Below, in pieces: positions 1 to 11,787 of a stretch of 64,000 nt of DNA (the first letter of the stretch is position 1; every line of letters begins with the position of its first letter). The position numbers and the translations under genes are program-made. The notes beneath the pieces were generated by a model. The model ran no database searches, was not told the DNA's origin, and saw only the letters and a program-made list of their open reading frames with translations. This stretch comes from Adiantum capillus-veneris (Eukaryota > Streptophyta > Polypodiopsida > Polypodiales > Pteridaceae), in contig CM043951.1 in assembly GCA_014529385.2 (NCBI GenBank), positions 111,127,469 to 111,191,468 of the forward strand, written 5' to 3'.

Positions 1-780
1 TTGTTGCTTTACCACACAGTTGAAGGGGTCTTTGCCTTCAAATATCATCATAACATTCAAACATTTAAATCAGTACTTTAATTCAAAAATGCATTGATCT
101 GTTGGTGGATGGAAGGTCCGGCTCACCATGCACTTTGATTTACAAATCCTGAGGGGCAAAAGTATTTGTGCTGGATTCTCCTTATGGCATTGCACATGTT
201 TTGGAACTTGCATTGCCTTCTACTTCCAATTTACAAACTTAAACAATGGTTATTTATTATACAATCATTTCTTTGCAATAAACCTTGATACAATGCTTCT
301 CTCTATTGAAAAAAATTCAAGATATAAATTCCAATTCTCTGCATCATCTAGAAGAGAAACAAAATCATAGTTTGGAATAAAATACTCACACTTTATATCT
401 TTGAATAAAATCTTGTTACAATCAAAGAACTAGATCTTCACATAATCCAAAGGACAAATGCTTCAATAACCATTTATACTCGATGTTTACTATCTAAGCA
501 AATAATTGGCATTTACAACAAATGTTGAATATATGTTCAATCTAGTTAGTTGCAATACAAAGATAATTATTTCAAACGCTTACACCATCAATTCACAATA
601 GAAGAACTTACACCCAACAAAAAATGATCATACATCAATTGTTCAACTCTCATTTTGGAATTTTGAGGACTAAATACTTTTTAGTTTTTTCTAGCTTATT
701 TCATTCTCAATAGAATATTAAACCTTAATCACAAGATAATAAATATACGTCCCTAATGTATATGGACACAAGATATAAGG
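1..780. other. AT-rich unassigned sequence
   Basis: No gene, repeat array or mobile-element signature was recognised here. The only open frame longer than about 60 codons (128-370, plus strand) has no recognisable motif and looks like chance. Confidence 0.5.
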
Positions 781-1400
781 CCAACGAAAAATGTTCTTGA
801 AACACTTAAAGAGTCTTTAGGTGACCTAGAATAACCAACCTATGGTCTAAATGCCATAGGGTGTCATGTGATGTTTTATAAGATGTGTCCATAAGAGCTA
901 GGTGATTTGCATCCATGGGGTGATTTAAGTGCCCCTGTGGAGATTCTATGTCACCACCCTATGGCCCTAAGGCCTTAGGGTATCCCAAATTCTCTTGGAT
1001 AACTTATGTTTCCTTCTAGAATAGCAAAAATACTCATGTGCCCGTTTAGAGACTTTATGTAATCTCTCTATATACATAAGATTGTAGGATAGCTGTGTTG
1101 ACACCCTATGGCCTTAAGGCTGTAGACTAGCCCAAATTCTTATGTGTCCTTTTAAAGACTCTATGTAATCACCCTATATCCGTAAGATTGTAGGGTAGCC
1201 AATTGCTTTCGGGGGATTCTATGTTGACACCCTATGGGCCTAAGGCTATAGAGTAACCCAGATGCTTATGTGCCATTTTAGAGACATGGTGTAATCACCC
1301 TACATCTGTAAGGTTGTTGGGTATCCCATTTTCTTTTGGGGGATTCTATGGCCCTAGGGCCATAGGGTGTCATGTCGACAAAGAACTCTATGATCCTCAA
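780..1400. repeat. Outer block of CCTATGG-type palindromic repeats
   Basis: Imperfect copies of the short palindrome that also fills 3.7-8.2 and 9.7-11.7 kb, for example CCCTAGGGCCATAGGG near 1350. They are arranged in units of very roughly 165 bp whose recurring phrases are a 'gacaccctatggccttaaggc' type core and a 'gtaatcaccctatatccgtaagattgtaggg' type core. The block lies just 3' of the minus-strand gene at 1727-3689, so that gene has repeat blocks on both sides. Confidence 0.7.
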
Positions 1401-1726
1401 GTCATAGTGTATTCTTCCCAAACCTCATATGATCAATTAACTTTAAAGTATTACATAATATATATATCTTATGACCATATATAAATGTAGAATTCTATTT
1501 ACCAAAACATGTCCATATAATATCATACACTTAAGTCTAATTCATTTATTGTGAAAAAACGCAAACTCACAAGTTCACATTTTTTCAAAGAAAATAAATT
1601 GAGAACAATAACGAGCCAAACATCAATGTTTTTAACATCATAGGTAGATTTGAGATGGGACAAATAAAATAAAATGACAAAGATAATAATCTAAATATCA
1701 GTAATGTAATATCATGGGTGGCTAGC

Positions 1727-3689
1727 TTAACCTGTTTCCTGTAGACTTTTCAGAATGGCCTCAGCACTTGCATCCAATGGTTCTTCAATTTCTTCTTCCT
1801 CTGAATCCTTGGCATTGACTTTCTCTGTGTTATCCACACCTGCCCACCTTCTAAGATCAAGGTCTTCTTCCACTATGGAATGGCAAAGAGATTCCAATTG
1901 CGTCATTTGATCACTACTACATGCAACTGATATCACCTTTCTCTGTTGTTGTAGTGCCTCTTTAGTCCCATAGCCTAATGAGAAGATGTCTATCACTTGA
2001 TCATCTTCTTTGAAACAGATGCATTTGATTGTACGACGTACAAAAAAGGATTTGGCCATGGTCACAGCATCATACTCGTCGTCATTGATGCAGAGAGTAT
2101 GCATTGGCTCCAACAATGACTCTTTAACACTAGAGTAGTTGGTGTACTGCTCTCCTTGACTGAAAAATGCACAAACCCCAAAAACTACTTCGCGAAGAGC
2201 ACATGTTTGGATGGTCTCTGATCCCATTAAGGAGCTCAAAGGTAGAACGTGCATTTCATACCATTTAGCTTTTTCAGAAATTGCCTTCTCTAGGGAAGCA
2301 GCATGCTGATACTTGACTAAGCTGGCAATTAAAAACTCTGATGGTTGATGTTCTACCCCACATACTCCATCAACTACTTTACCAAATTGAGCAGCACTCC
2401 AACCACTAGATGTAAGACTTTTGTGTGTTCTGTCTATGATGCAAACACCAACACGAATTTTAGAGCTATTCTCACTACAGAGAAACTCAATGCCTTCCAA
2501 ATTCTTTCCAACACACTTGATTGTCCATGGTAAAATGAATTGCAAACTAGAAGTTCCATTCTTTTGTGCAATGATCCACTGCACATATCCCCTAGTGATC
2601 TCAAGAATTGGCTCTTTCTCCTTTCCTTTTTGTAGTAGGAGATTTAGCCATTGCGTACAACTCGTGAAGAGAGATTTGTAAATTTCATCTGTAATGTTAT
2701 AATGAGACTTACATTTATCCCATGAAGTAACTGCTATTGCTGATGTATCTATCTCTTTAAATGCCATCGACATTTGAGACTCAAAAACCCTGGTCTTCTT
2801 TAAGACCGTTGCACGTGCAGTGAGGTCGAGCATGCCCGCTTGTTGACGTGGTTGCTTCACTAAGCAGATCTTCTCATCTGCCAGCTCTTGTTGTAGTATC
2901 TTGACATCATTATCTTCTAAACCAGCTAGGCATCTAAAGGTTGTTATTCTTGGTTGTCGCCCATGAGCAATTGATGTCTGATGCTTCTCCAAGATGTGTA
3001 TCCACTGATCATAGATTTCATCATCGTACATGACCATGTGTGCTTCTTTGTTGGAAAATGATTTATGGTTGAACACGATGTTCGCCACATTTACAAAGGC
3101 CTTCAAAATAAAGAAAAGAAAATTACTTTTATTTCAAGACATATTTGTAACAAAACAAGCATAGGGAAGTGGAACTTACATCCCAACTTGCTCGACTTGG
3201 ATGACCAACAGGAACACCTGCCTTGGGTTTTGTTGGTTTAGAATATGCAAGCCATTGACTACGGCCATGCTTCAAGACCTCCACATAAGGCTGGTGTTTC
3301 ATTGCTGTTATTCTCTCCATGTTCTCCATTTTGGAAATTCAAACAGCAACCTCTTTTGGAGCGTCTACCACTATCCTTGCAGTTCTAAACTTGTAGAACT
3401 CTTTTCTCAAAGCATACTTAGTGCTGTTGTTATGCAAAAAAGCTCTAGCTGCTATGATGAAATGCTGACCAGCTAGAATCCAGTAGTGGTATGTTGATAG
3501 CTTGTCTCCATGCACTTCAGCTATTTGTAAAGGCATTTTTGTAATTGGGTTATACGGCATCAAGTCTGCTGCACTCGAGACTGGCCTAGAGTGACCTGCA
3601 AATTGCTTCAAGAGATATTTCACATATACAGACAATGGTCTGCATCTATAGCCTTCTGGTGCAAGGTTGCAAGGACACAAGGTGGCCAC
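1727..3689 (-). pseudogene. ParB-like-domain gene with one intron and an in-frame TGA
   Basis: Unrecognised gene read on the minus strand as 3689-3180 joined to 3100-1727. The first exon carries a stretch at about 3440-3490 reading YWILAGQHFIIAARAF, then ARIVVDAPKEV, then ENMERI. This order (GQH box with following alanines, a V-V-D-A strand, then EN..R) resembles the core of ParB/sulfiredoxin-fold domains. That is a by-eye match, not a search. A TGA at 3339-3341 interrupts the frame inside this region, but the same frame continues coherently on both sides. A GTAAGT donor and a pyrimidine-rich acceptor define an intron, giving an uninterrupted join. The remaining 457 residues match no family I know; they are mixed, with an acidic EEEEIEEP run near the C-terminus and stop TAA. 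The 5' end is uncertain: a TAA lies just upstream of 3689, and possible acceptors (CACCAG, GATGCAG) suggest another upstream exon. If translation starts at the ATG at 3329, an intact 507-codon product lacking the GQH box remains. Confidence 0.6.
3101..3179 (-). other. 79-nt spliceosomal intron in the ParB-like gene
   Basis: On the minus strand the exon ends ...TGGGAT followed by GTAAGT, a perfect plant donor. The 3' end is a T-rich tract ending TTTATTTTGAAG before GCCTTTGTA. Removing these 79 nt joins two frames into one reading (SWD then AFVNVANIVF). The presence of an intron shows this was a nuclear eukaryotic gene and not an organellar or bacterial fragment. Confidence 0.8.
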
Positions 3690-6600
3690 AATGTTTTAAA
3701 GAAACACTTCATGAGGGTTTTCTGGTAACCCATGACCCCAGGGCCATATGGTACTCTCCCTGCAAGTAAAAACCACTATTTGCTCTATATTGAGGAGACC
3801 TTGTGGGATGAAGTCCATAGGGTCCCCTCTATGTTAGTAAGAACCTCTATTTACTCTATAATGGCACCCTGTGGCCTAAAGGTCATAGGGTTCCCTCTAT
3901 GCTACTAAAAATCTCTTTGTGCTCTATGCTCTATCGTCTATGCTCTATGATCTATATTGACTTCCTATGGCCCCAAGACCACAAGGTGCCCTCATCGTTT
4001 CCGAAAACACCTCATTGTTTTGCTATGGCCCTAGGGCCATAGCTCTCTATGCTGATATAAAGCACCATGCTCTATATTAGCTCCCTAAGGCCTGAAAGCC
4101 ATAGGGTTGGCCTCAAGGGCCCCAAGGGTGCTCTGTATGACAATGAAAAATACTATTCTCTCTATATTGAGAATCCCTTGTGTGCTGAAGGCCATAGGAA
4201 CCCTTCTATGATGGATTTTTGACAACCAATCCCCCTAGGTTAGGATGTTCTATATGCTAGTAGAAACACTATTTGCTCTATATTGGCACCATGTGACTTG
4301 AAAGCCATATGGTCCCCTACATTCTAGTAAGAGCCTCTCCATGCTCTATATTGGCACCCTTTGGCCTGAAGGCCGTAGGGTCCGATCTTTGCTAGTAAGA
4401 ACCGATCTATGCTATATATTGGCACCCTATGGCCTTCAGGCCATAGGGTCCCCTGTATGCTAGTAAGAACCTCTCTATGCTCTACACATCCGATGACCCC
4501 AAGGCCACAAGTTGCCCTCTATGTTTTGAAGAAACCCTTCAGAGGGTTTTTTGGCAACCTATGGACCCAGGGCCATAGGGTGCTCTCTATGCCATTGAAA
4601 AACCCTCATTGTTTTGGTACCCTGATATAAAGCACTATTTGGTCTCTCTATGCTAGTAAGAACTGATCTTTGTTCTATATTGGAACCCTTTGGCCTGAAG
4701 ACCATAGGGTCCACTCTATGCTAGTAAGAACCGATCTACTCTATATTCTCTATATTTAGGCCATAGGGTCCCCTGTATGTTAGTAAGAACCTCTCTATGC
4801 TCTACACATACTATGACCCCAAGGGCACAAGGTTCCCTCTATGTTTTGAAGAAACCCTTCACGATGGTTTTTTGGCAACCTATGGACCCAAGGCCATAGG
4901 GTGCTCTCTATGCTAGTAAAAACACTATTTGCTCTATATCCCGGAGACTTTGTGGGCTGAAGGCCATAGGTTCCCCTCTATGCTAGTGAGAACCTCTGTT
5001 TTCTCTACGTTGACACCCTGTGGCTTGAAGGCCATAGGGTTCCTTGTATGCTAGTAAGAAGCTCTCTATGCTCTATGCTCTATGCTCTATATTGACATCC
5101 TATGGCCCCATGTATAAAGCACTATTTGGTCTCTCTATGTTAGTAAGAACCGATCTATGCTCTATATTGGCACCCTATGGCCTGAAGGCCATAGGGTCCC
5201 CCTATGCTAGTAAGTAACTCTCTATGTTGTACACACCCTATATGTTTTGAAGAAACCCTTCATGAGGGTTTTTTGGCAACCTATGGACCTAGGGCCATAG
5301 GATTCTCTCTATTCCATTGAGGAGACCTTGTGGGCTGAAGGCCATAGGGTCCCCTCTATGCTAGTAAGAACCTCTGTTTTCTCTACATTGACACCCTGTA
5401 GCCTGAAGGCCATAGGGTTCCCTCTATGATAGTAAGAAGCTATCTATGCTCTATGCTCTATATTGACATCCTATGGCCCCAAGGCCACAAGGTGCCCTCA
5501 TAGTTTTGTAAAAACGCTCATTGTTTTGGCACATTATGCTCCCAAGTATAAAGCACTATTTGGTCTCTCTATGCTAGCAAGAACCAATCTATGCTCTATA
5601 TTGGGACCCTATGGAGTTCAGGCCATAGGGTTCTATGTATGCTACTAAGAACCTCTCTATGCTCTACACATCTTATGACCCTAAGGGCACAAGGTGCCTT
5701 GTATGTTTTAAAGAGACCCTTCATGAGGGTTTTTTTGGCAACCTACGGACCCAGGGCCATAGGGTGCTTTATATGCCAGTAAAAAACACTATTGCTATAT
5801 ATTGATGAGACCTTGTGGGCTGAAGGACATAGGGTCCCCTCTATGCTAGAACCTCTGTTTTCTCTATATTGAGACCCTGTGTCTTGAAGGCCATAAGGTT
5901 CCCTCTATGGTAGTAAGAAGCTCTCTATGCTCTATGCTCTATGCTCAAATGCTCTAAATTGACATTCTATGGCCCCAAGGCCACATGGTGCCCTCATTGT
6001 TTTGAAAAAACCCTCATTGTTTTGACACCTTCAGGCCCCATGTGTAAAGAACTATTTGGTCTCTCTATGCTAGTAAGATACGATCTATGCTCCATATTGG
6101 GAGCCTGTGGCCTTCAAGCCATAGAGTCCCCTGTATTCTTGTAAGAACCTCTCTATGCTCTACACATCTTAAAGAAACCATCATGACAGTTTTTTGGCAA
6201 CCTATGGACCTAGGTCCATAGGGTGCTCTCTATGCCAGTAAAAAACACTATTTTCTCTATATTGAGGAGACCTTGTGGGCTGAAGGCCATAGGGTCCCCT
6301 CTATGCTAGTAAGAATCTCTGTTATCTCTATATTGACACCCTATGGCCTTCAGGCCATAGGGTTCTCTCTATGGTAGTAAGACGATCTCTATGCTCTTTG
6401 CTCTATGCTCTATGCTCTAAATTGACATCCTATGGCCCCAAGCACTATTTGGTCTCTCTACGCTAGTAAGAACCGATCTATGCTCCATATTGGGAGCCTG
6501 TGGCCTTCAGGCCATAGAGTCCCCTGTATTCTAGTAAGAACCTCTCTATGCTCTACACATCTTATGACCCTAAGGACACAAGGTGCCTTGTATGTTTTAA

Positions 6601-6890
6601 AGAAACCATTCATGACAGGTTTTTGGCAACCTATGGACCCAGGTCCATAGGGTGCTCTCTATGCTAGTAAAAAGCACTATTTTCTCTATATTGAGGAGAC
6701 CTTGTGGGCTGAAGGCCATAGGGTCCCCTCTATGCTAGTAAGAACCTCTCTTATCTCTATATTGACACCCTGTGGCCTGAAGGCCATAGGGTTTCCTCTA
6801 TGGTAGTAAGAAGCTCTCTAGGCTCTTTGCTCTATGCTCTACATAGAGATCCTATGGCTCGAAGGCCACAAGGTGCCCTCATTGTTTCAG
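3690..6890. repeat. Palindromic satellite array, subfamily 1 (higher-order units of about 375-485 bp)
   Basis: Every 50-100 bases there is a half or full copy of CCTATGGCCC/GGGCCATAGG, linked by phrases such as 'tctatgctagtaagaacc' and 'gctctatattgacaccctatgg'. The marker 'ggagaccttgtgggctgaagg' recurs near 4946, 5321, 5806, 6266 and 6695, so units of about 375-485 bp are repeated in tandem. Frames of 60-80 codons inside it (LWPSGHRVPC-type peptides) are by-products of the repeat. Confidence 0.85.
3864..4117 (+). repeat. Inverted-repeat arm L, adjacent to the ParB-like gene
   Basis: This segment is the near reverse complement of 11432-11684. Shared features in order are a 'ggtcatagggttccctctatg' phrase, 'aatctctttgtgctctat', 'tctatattgacttcctatgg', 'cctcattgttttgctatgg', and 'ctctatattagctccctaagg'. 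Both arms lie within a few hundred bases upstream of the first recognised coding exon of their neighbouring gene and have the same orientation relative to transcription. Confidence 0.8.
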
Positions 6891-8215
6891 ATGGAAAGTA
6901 GGGCACCTTGTGACCCTAGGGAATCCTATGGCCCTTGAGATTGTAGATTGTAACCCTATGGCCCTTGGACCACAAGGTCTTTAGATGGGACAGAGGGCAT
7001 CCAAGGGCCCGAGGGTGGCCTACGTACATAGGGTACACCATGGTGCATATTAAAGGGAACCATGGTAGCCCCATGCACCTAGGGCTCTAGGGCCATAGGA
7101 TCTCCAAAAGGAACATAGGGAATCATATGGCCCTTGCGATTGTACATTGCCACCCTATGGCACTTGGGCCATAGGGTCTTCAGATGGAACGTAGGGCACC
7201 TTGTGACCCTAGGGAACATAGGGAATCCTATGGCCCTTCAGATTGTAGGTTGTCACCCTATGGCCCTTGGGCCACAAGGTCTCTAGATGGGACGTAGGGC
7301 ACCCTGTGATCCTATGGTATAGGGCCATAGGATCTCCAAAAAAAACATATGGAACCCTATAGCCCTTGGGCCACAAGGTCTCAAGATGGAACATAAGGCA
7401 CCTTTTGATCCTATGGCCATAGGTTCCTTATGTTCCTTTTGGAGATTTTATGGCGCTAGGGCCATAGGATCTTCAGAAGGAACATAGGGAACCATATGGC
7501 CCTTCAGATTGTACATTGCCATCCTATGGCCCTTGGGCCATAGTGTCTCTTGATGGGACATAGGGCACCCTGTGATCCTATGTCCGTAGGGCCCTATGTT
7601 CCTTTTGGAAATCCTATGGCCCGAGGACCATAGGATCTCCAAAAGGAACATAGGGAACCCTGTGATCCTATGTCCGTAGGGCCATATGTTCATTTTGGAG
7701 ATCCTATGGCTCGAGGACCATAGGATCTCCAAAAGGAACATAGGGAACCCTATGGCCCTTGGGCCGCAAGGTCTCCAATAGGTTACCCTTTGATCCTATG
7801 GCCCTAGGTTCTTTATGTTGCTTTTGGAGATTCTATGGCCCTAGTGCCACCTTATCTCCAAAAGGAACATAGGGAACCCTATGGCCCTTGAGATTGTACA
7901 TTGCCACCCTAAGGCCCTTGGGCCACAAGGTCTCTAGATCGTACATAGAGCACCATGTGATCCTATGGCCATAGTGCCATATATATGTTTTGGAGATCCT
8001 ATGTCCCTATGGCCATAGGATCTTCAATTGGAACATAGGGAACCCTATGACCCTTGAGATTGTACATTGGCACCCTATGGCCAGATGGGACATTGGTCAC
8101 CCTATAGTATGATGTGAGACCACCCTATGGCCTTATGGTCATAGGGTGCCTTAGGGCCATATGTTACTCTTTAGTATGAGGTGAAACCCTATGTAGCCAC
8201 ACCCTGTCTGCCCTT
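6890..8215. repeat. Palindromic satellite array, subfamily 2
   Basis: The array continues with a different linker: 'gatctccaaaaggaacatagggaaccctatggcccttgagattgtacattgcc' type phrases alternate with 'ccacaaggtctctagatgggac' phrases. Palindromic cores such as CCTATGGCCCTAGGGCCATA are retained. The change of linker at about 6890 is sharp, as expected when separate amplification events have produced neighbouring subfamilies. Confidence 0.8.
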
Positions 8216-9700
8216 CTAAAGATTCAATGTCTAGTTTTATTTTAGTGATGACTACAAATGAATTTAAAGAAACTATATTACACCATATCTTACAAGCACA
8301 TACAGTGTACACTTTCTTTCCCACCTTCTTGCCTCTTTTTTTTCCCCATCCTCCTGCAACTGAACCCTAATCCATCCTCATACAACAGCGTGCTCTACTC
8401 GTCCTCTTACAACGTGTGCCCAACTCCCCACAACCTTACAAGTATCCATAGTTTCAGCATTTTCTGTAGTTATTGTCTTTTGCATTTGCAGGTTTATAAT
8501 TTTTTGTTGTAATTAGAGATTTTTGTAGTTAGAGTTTTACAATTTTACATTATTAGGTCACTTATGAGGAGTTTTCTGTTTTACAGATTTAGGTCCCTAA
8601 TAAGAGTTTTTCGTTTTACAAATTTAGGTCCCTAATTAGTGTCTTCTGTTTTATATTTTTAGGTCTCTAATTAGAGTATTCTGTATTACAGATTTAGATC
8701 TCTAATTAGAGATTTTTCTATTTTATAGTTCTACAGTCTACAGTTTTATAGTTTTAGAGATGTAATTAATGATTTTTGTTTATTGTTCTAGAGAGAGGTG
8801 ATTCACAACACTGCTAAAACGTAATTAGATTAAGAACAGTTAAAACCGAATTAAGCAAAAAGATTAGGGTTTCTACAGGTTACCTCTGAGTAAATCTGTG
8901 TTTGATGAAAACCGGCTGCAGCAGTAGCAAGCAATAACTTAGGTGTGTTGAGGCTGCGACGATGATGTTTACAGATCTGTGTTTGGGAGGTCGCGACATC
9001 AGTCCTTTTGTTGAATTTTGTGGCGATGGCTTCGCGTAGATCTGTGTGCACGTCGCAATGATGGCGTAGAACTATATGCATAGGGAGAGAGGGAGAGAGA
9101 GACAGAGAAAGACAAGCTCTGTGCAGGCTTCTGTGTAGGTTTCGAGCAAGAAACGAGAGAGAAAAAGAGAGCGACAGCACGGAAAAAATTGTGGTAGAGA
9201 GAGAAAGAGAGAGATAAGGTTAGTTAGGTTAGGTTAGAAATTCAAAATTCGAATTTTGAATGTAGGGGTTGTTCTCACGGGTTTGTAGTCGAGATTACTA
9301 GAGTTCTAGGCTTTGTGCGAAAATGAGACATAGCTTGTCGGCTCCGAAATTGAAAGAGCTTTTCAGCCCCCCAAAAAAAACAAAAAAGTTGGTGCAAGGC
9401 TTTGTCAATGTCCATATCTTTGTAGTACGAGTGGAACGACACCCATGAAGAAAAATTTGACTTCAGAATCAAAATCTGCATAGTAAAAGATACACTAAAA
9501 ATAGCTAAATTTTAAAAAATTATCCAGAAAATTGTGCGCTATTTTTTTGTCCGATATCAAAAAGTGTATTTGAAAACCCATTATGACAAAGTTTGTCGTA
9601 GCGTAAAAACATTTTTAAATTATTTTTTAATTACTTTTTAATTATTTTTATAATTTATGCCACTTGTGGATATCCTTTGAATGGACAAAATTATTATGAA
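8215..9700. promoter_or_regulatory. Non-repetitive gap between the arrays; candidate bidirectional promoter region
   Basis: This is the only stretch between the two divergent genes not built from the CCTATGG palindrome. It contains a 35-bp minisatellite (8515-8735), a GA-rich stretch on the plus strand (9080-9230, equivalent to a CT-rich Y-patch on the other strand) and AT-rich flanks. Both genes begin with what looks like an acceptor-led exon, so their transcription starts could lie here, with the arrays transcribed as introns. This is inference from layout; no transcript start is visible. Frames at 8258-8512 and 8851-9180 have no recognisable motif. Confidence 0.3.
8515..8735. repeat. 35-bp minisatellite, about six degenerate copies
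   Basis: The phrase 'ttaggtccctaattagag...tctgttttac' recurs with starts at 8553, 8589, 8624, 8659 and 8694, that is a spacing of 35-36 bp. Copies differ at several positions. Confidence 0.8.
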
Positions 9701-11400
9701 GACACCTCAGCCACCCTTGGGCTCACACCATAGGACGGCAATGTTGGAGGTCAAGGATCAAAGCGTGCACTCAGTTTCATTTGAAAATCCTATGTCCTAG
9801 GGTTTTCTTCTTCTATCTTGTGAGATCCTTGTGGCCCTATGGTGGCAATGTGAAAGCTTGTGGACCTAGGGCCATAGGGTGGCAATGTATAAGCTCAAGA
9901 GCCATAAGTTTCCCTATATTCCATTTGGAAATCCTATGGCCCTAGGGTTTAGGGGCGATAATAGATAAGCTCCAATACATAGCCCTATGTTCCAGTTGGA
10001 GAGCCTATGGCCCTAGGTCCACGACAATGTATAAGCTCAAGAGCCATACGTTGCCCTACTTTGTAGTTGGAGGTCCTATGGCCCTAGGGTCATGGGGTGG
10101 CAATATGTAAGCTCAAGGGCCAGAGGGCCATAGGGTTGTGAGATCTTGTGGCCCTAGGTCCATAGGGTGGCAATGTATAAGCTCAAGGGCCATACATTGC
10201 CTATGTTCCATTCGGAAATCGTATGGCCCTAGGGTAATGGGGTGGCAATGTATAAGCTCAAGGGCCATACATTGCCTACGCTCCATTTGGAAATCCTATG
10301 GCCCTAGGGTCATGGGGTGCCACATGTCCCATATAGAGATCCTATGGCCCTAGGGCCATGGGGTTGCATTGATATCTTGGCCACCCTTGAGCTTAGGGGC
10401 CTTAGGTTCTCTTAATGTATGTTGTGAGATCTTGTGGCCCTAGGGCCATAGGGTGGCAATGTATAAGCTGAAGGGCCATACATTGCCTATGTTCCATTCG
10501 GAAATTCTATGGCCCTAGGGTAATGGGGTGGCAATGTATAAGCTCAAGGGCCATACATTGCCTACGTTCCATTTGGAAATCCTATGGCCCTAGGGTCATG
10601 GGGTGCCACATGTCCCATATAGAGATCCTATGGCCCTAGGGCCATGGGGCTGCATTGATATCTTGGCCACCCTTGAACCCGCACCCTTGAGCTTAGGGGC
10701 CTTAGGTTCTCTTATTGTATGTTGTGAGATCTTGTGCCCCTAGGGCCATAGGGTGGCAATGTATAAGCTCAAGGGCCATACATTGCCTATGTTCCATTTG
10801 GAAATCCTATGGCCCTAGGGTCATGGGGTGGCAATGTATAAGCTCAAGGGCCATAGGGTGCCACATGTTCCATAGAGAGATCCTATGGCCCTAGGGCCAT
10901 GGGGCTGCATTGATATCTTGGCCACCTTTGACATCGTGGCCATAGGTTGTCTTTTTGTATGTTTTGAAGTCTTGTGGCCCTAGGGCCATAGGGTGTCAAT
11001 GCTCACACCCTTGGGCTTAGGTCCATAGGTTGTCTTTTTGTATGTTTTGAAGTCTTGTGGCCCTAGAGTCATAGGGTGTCAATGCTCACAACCTATGGAC
11101 TTAGGGTCATAGGTTGTCTTTTTGTATGTTTTTAAGTCTTGTGGCCCTAGGGCCATAGGGTGTCAATGTATAAGCTCAAGGGCCATACGTTGCCCTATGT
11201 TCCATTTGGAAATCCTATAGCCCTAGGGTCAAGGGGTTGCAATGTATAAGCTCAAGGGCCATACATTGTCGTATATTTTAATTTGCCGATCCTATGGCCC
11301 TAGGGTCATGGGGTTGCAATGTATAAGCTCAAGGGCCATACATTGTCGTATGTTTCATTTGGAGATCTTATGGCCCTAGGGTCATGGGGTGCCATAGGAT
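9700..11400. repeat. Palindromic satellite array, subfamily 3
   Basis: Units combine CCTATGGCCCTAGGGTCATGG with 'ggcaatgtataagctcaagggccatacattgcc' type linkers. A larger unit marked by 'gcttaggggccttaggttctctt' recurs about 300 bp apart (near 10391 and 10692), and the linker phrase occurs at least six times between 9890 and 11330. The array ends where the inverted arm of subfamily 1 begins. Confidence 0.85.
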
Positions 11401-11431
11401 GTATATATACTTGACATGAAACTCCGTGAGG

Positions 11432-11684
11432 TGATCTTGAGGACAACCCTATGGCCTTCAGGCCTTAGGGAGCTAATATAGAGCAAATATTCTTTATACC
11501 GGCATAGAGAGCTATGGCCCTGGGGCCATAGCAAAACAATGAGGGTTTTTTGAAACAATGAGGGCGCCTTGTGGTCTAGGGGCCATAGGAAGTCAATATA
11601 GATCATAGAGCATAGACGATAGAGCACAAAGAGATTCTTAGTATCATAGAGGGAACCCTATGACCTTCAGACCACAGGGTGATT
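11432..11684 (-). repeat. Inverted-repeat arm R, adjacent to the transposase-like gene
   Basis: Reverse complement of the 3864-4117 segment with scattered differences, for example 'cccctagaccacaaggcgccctcattg' against 'ccccaagaccacaaggtgccctcatcg'. It lies about 100 bp upstream of the acceptor at 11785. The two arms are about 7.3 kb apart. Confidence 0.8.
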
Positions 11685-11775
11685 CTCATGAAACACCCAC
11701 ATACATACTTGTTATGCTTTATGCTACGTAAATCAATATACTCTGCAAGGTTTGTTTAACATTTATTCTTGCAAT

Positions 11776-11785
11776 CTTCTTGCAG
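11776..11785 (+). other. 3' splice acceptor in front of the transposase-like gene
   Basis: A pyrimidine-rich stretch ends CTTCTTGCAG at 11785 and is followed two bases later by ATGGATAAT (ATG at 11788). This suggests that the upstream palindromic array is in an intron of the 5' leader. No donor was identified with confidence. Confidence 0.5.
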
Positions 11786-11787
11786 GT

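Noticed and set aside
3339-3341. TGA as a recoded codon (selenocysteine or reassigned)
   Set aside because: No hairpin element or other recoded TGA could be supported, and neighbouring genes are also decayed; a simple nonsense mutation is more likely.
4409-7741. Many 60-97-codon frames with LWPSGHRVPC or LWPKGHRV-type peptides
   Set aside because: They are translations of the palindromic satellite, occur on both strands because the unit is its own complement, and have no stable start or length.
8851-9180. 109-codon minus-strand frame
   Set aside because: Ser-Leu-rich because of the GA-rich stretch beneath it; no motif beyond that.
3690-11400. CRISPR-like appearance of regularly recurring palindromic repeats
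   Set aside because: Spacing is irregular, the linkers are themselves repeated, no cas genes are present and the genome is eukaryotic.
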